From Theristus sp. LFF4_11 (lineage: Eukaryota > Nematoda > Chromadorea > Monhysterida > Xyalidae), in the NCBI GenBank assembly GCA_030248135.1, contig JASANC010002552.1:1-64000 (forward strand): a stretch of DNA of 64,000 nt. Direction: 5' to 3'. Shown here one piece after another: positions 61,101 through 64,000 of the stretch (position 1 is its first letter; each line of letters begins with the position of its first letter). The translations under genes and the position numbers were made by a program. The notes under the pieces are model-generated. The model saw only the letters and a program-made list of their open reading frames with translations, searched no databases and had not been told where the DNA came from.

Positions 61101-63775
61101 CTAAATCAGCCGCTCTCCCTTCGGCATCGGCTCCATCGGTAAGCTGCCGCCGCCGTGGCCATTCGCGATCTCCTCCTTCGCCGGATTGTATTGGCCTTTT
61201 AATTTTCGACTCTGTCGCACGAAGCGGACGCCATAAAACGCCGCAACGCCGAGTGCCACGATCAGCAGCAACGCGAGAATGACGGCGAGTACCGTTGCGG
61301 CGGCGCCGCTGCCGTCGCCGCCCGACACGTCCGCAGCCTCGCGGCACAGTTCGACGAACTCTGGAAAGAAAAAAAAACGATTTTGGTTTGTCGATAGGGA
61401 TGAAAAAACCGGTTTTTTATTTTTTTTGTGAAAAGAAACCGGTTTTTCACGGTTTTAAAACTGCTTTTTACCAGGGCTTTTTTCGAAAATGGTTTTCCAG
61501 CTTCAGAATATTGCTCTGGAGTTTGCCAAACACACAATTGAGCAGGAAAAGCTGGATAAAATCTGCTCTTGTCGGCTTTGTGAACAAAAATCAAAAGCGT
61601 TGCTTTTCCCGCACAATTGAGCGGTTGATTCGACGACTGAAAACTTGCAATTTGTTTCGACGACTGAAACTTCAAATTTTCTATTGGTAAAAACGGTTTT
61701 TTTTAATTTTTTCGAGTGAAAAGAAACCGGTTTCTTTTCATGAAAAAACCCGGGTTTTCTCATGCCATCCCTATTTATCGATCGATCCACCTGATTCTCT
61801 AAACAGCCCCCTCCAAAGCTCAACACCCAACTCAAGTCCCAACGCAGTAAATTTTCGCCAAAAACCACCCCGCTCCGGGGAAAATCAGACCGGTTCGACA
61901 GACGCACGCCACGGGCAACGGCTGCACGACGACCACCGGCTGGCGGAGCAGATCCGGCGGCGTCTCACTGACGCATCGATGCGTCGTCTGATTCGTGCAC
62001 GGATTCGCCGTGTCGTTCAGACACAAGTCCGGGCGGCCGCAATTCACGCCGTAGTAGCCGTGGTCGCAGTCGCAGCGGTATGAAGTGTAACTTGGTGCGT
62101 CCGGAACGCAGTGGCCGTGGTGGAGACAGTGCGAGCGAGCGGGCAGCTCGGCGCCGCACGGATTCGCGAACGTGCAACTGTGAACGGAGAACGATGGAAA
62201 CGTGTGCGGGGGTGGAGGGAATGATTGGACAGATGAAACGCTGTCGGTTAGGCCTGGTAGACGGCACTGCTCGTGTTCACCAACAGCAAACACATTTCGT
62301 CCCATTTCGTCATACATGTTGAATCAGAATTGACCAATTCTCTATTTTAAAACATCCGTTTATTCAAGCGTCAAGCCTCGGACTGTCAAAGGCTTGGTTA
62401 CGATTTCATTGCTTTGTTTAAAAAACTTGACGGCTGGATGCAAAACAAAACAGCTATCATCATCGAAACACGAGAGACACGGCAAAAATAAAAAAAAACT
62501 ACGAGCAAAGCTTTCTGTGCTCTCGCAACCACCAATGCAACACCAAAAAAGCTCCACACCACGCCAAAAACCGACTCACTTGTCGCCCTTCCACCCAGCC
62601 GCGCACACACATTCATAATTCTTCACATGCCCGCCGTCGCCCGCTCTCGTCACCGGCGGCGTCTGTCGATTCTCGCACGTGCCACCATTTCGACACGGAT
62701 CCGGATAGCAAAAATTGCGAAATTCACAAGTCACTCCGTAGTAGTCTCTGGGACAAGCGCAGCGGAAGCCGGCCGGTGCGGTAGCGTTCAGCGAGCAGGT
62801 ACCGCCATTCAGGCACGGGTCTCTAGGCTCGCACGGCGAGTGATCGCAGTTGGTGCCGTGGTACGGCTCCGCACAAACGCAGAACGCTGCTCCCGATTGG
62901 TTCGTCTCGCAGCGACCACGATCGGTCGCATTGTTGCAATTGAGTAGCTCGCATGCGTTTCGTGTTGTGGTGGTTGTTGTCGTGGTTGTGGTGGTTGTTG
63001 TTGTCGTGGTTGTGGTGGTTGTACTGCTGCTAACCACGGCAATTATTGGCTCTGCAGTGGTGGTGGTAATGTTTTCGGTGAGCTCCTCGTTATCCTGCTG
63101 ACCGAAAAAAAGCGCCGCGCTCGTCGGTGAATCACCATCGGACGACGACGTCGTTGGAGCGACTGTGGTTGGATCTGGGCAAAAAATGACGTCAAAATTG
63201 GATTTTTTCGGGGTTTGTTTTGTTTGATGTTGGCCAGGCCCGAAATGCAGAGAACGACATCCTTGGTCGATTTCACTGTATGTCACAAAACTAAATTCAC
63301 TGCAACTCGTTGATTGGCTGCTTTTGAATTGTGTGCTAGGTACAGCCAGTCAGAAACGATGCCAGAAACAACAGATTGTCTATTCCAGAAAGGACCATTC
63401 ATGAGACATCTGTACTGCTGCAACGCTATCAAAATGGCTCTTAGCTGGCCTCCGAAACCAAGTTCCTAAAAACTACACAAACAAAACAAATCAGAAAACC
63501 AAGAAGCAAACGCACAAACCAGCGGAGAACAACGGTAATCTCCTCAATGTGGTGCCGTTATCCACCGTGAACGGCACCCCCGTAATTCCACTAATAATCA
63601 CCAAACGTTCTCTAGTTGTCGGCGCCTCTGTTGAGAATTGCGATGGCGGAATATTCGAGCGATTTGTCGAGCCGGTCGCAAAGTTATTTCGTGGAATCGT
63701 TCCGATCTGAAGTGGATTCGAGCTCGCTGAGGCTCGATTGAATTCGCCGAACGCTTGCCCGCCGTTGGATGACGG
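61101..63775 (-). CDS. Crumbs/EAT-20-like EGF membrane protein (3' part; 5' off window)
   Basis: Four exons: 63775-63520, 63174-62580, 62177-61891, 61360-61101 (TAG), phases consistent; the first starts at an acceptor, so the gene continues to the right. The extracellular part has a Ser/Thr/Asn-rich region, a poly-Thr stretch of about 20 residues, then five EGF-like units (for example CLNGGTCSLN and FRCACPRDYYGVTC; CRNGGTCENR and YECVCAAGWKGD; CLHHGHC and YRCDCDHGYYGVNC). A membrane helix (VLAVILALLLIVALGVAAFYG) is followed by a 38-residue tail whose GQYNPAKEE resembles the Crumbs FERM-binding GTYxPSxxE and whose last four residues are ERLI, the Crumbs PDZ ligand for Pals1/Stardust. Role: apical polarity of epithelia, by homology. 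No laminin-G domain is visible. The last donor (GTCTGA at 61890) is weak, so that junction is less certain. Confidence 0.83.
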
Positions 63776-63827
63776 CTGTAAATAAGTTGGAAACTTCGGT
63801 TTAATCGTGCATCGTTTTTTTTCTAGT

Positions 63828-64000
63828 TCTGCGACACAATGCACGCTTGAAAGTAAGAATTCAGTCCTGACGATTTACGCGGCAATTGAAAATCGGTTAA
63901 AAGTGATCCGCCCCATAACCTGAGTCCCTGAGCTACAGTAGACTGAGTTACTCAGGCAATTTTGATTGCCGCATATTGAGTAAATGCATTAAACTAATTT
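63828..64000. mobile_element. TIR element family 4, copy at the right edge
   Basis: Starts TCTGCGACACAATGCACGC and has the family interior; it reaches the end of the window and may be cut off. Confidence 0.5.

Overview
The window is eukaryotic nuclear DNA from an animal. Genes are split into short exons by GT-AG introns with strong TTTCAG-type acceptors, which fits a nematode or a similar invertebrate. There are no operons, ribosome binding sites or other prokaryotic signals. Species cannot be named. A NELF-E gene is present, and this family is reported absent from Caenorhabditis, so a Caenorhabditis-like rhabditid is unlikely. All gene models were built by hand from splice sites, reading phase and paralogue comparison; every complete model closes in frame.

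Left part (about 1.4-30.8 kb, + strand): three tandem paralogues of a single-pass membrane protein whose extracellular part is five CUB or CUB-like modules. Each module is normally coded by two exons in a fixed phase pattern (module edges phase 1, mid-module phase 2). The first copy lacks a visible signal exon, the second is complete (12 exons, 745 codons), and the third is intact from mid-CUB1 onward but its 5' end is disturbed by about 7 kb of mobile and satellite DNA (287-bp satellite at 20.2-24.1 kb, a 1.25-kb inverted-repeat element, SINEs). Introns of all three genes are full of short TIR elements.

Middle part (32.3-48.1 kb): a DUF4440/SnoaL-like protein (-), a NELF-E homologue (-), and head-to-head with it an Mpv17/PMP22-family gene (+) whose first coding exon is split by a 741-bp hAT-like insertion with a perfect 8-bp target duplication two bases before the splice donor. 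Next comes a 16-exon gene (+) for a fused pseudouridine-5'-phosphate glycosidase and PfkB kinase, enough to run both steps of pseudouridine catabolism in one polypeptide.

Right part (49.7-64 kb, - strand): a Raw/OLRN-1-like protein with two nucleoside-deoxyribosyltransferase-like domains separated by a membrane hairpin, about 4 kb of intergenic repeats, and the 3' part of a Crumbs/EAT-20-like gene with EGF domains, one membrane segment and the C-terminal ERLI motif. It runs off the right edge.

The most notable observations are the module-per-two-exon CUB cluster, the hAT insertion in Mpv17, the recurrent unusual splice donors (GTTGGT/GTCGGT), and a 40-bp palindromic array made of cryptic splice acceptors that abuts a real acceptor.
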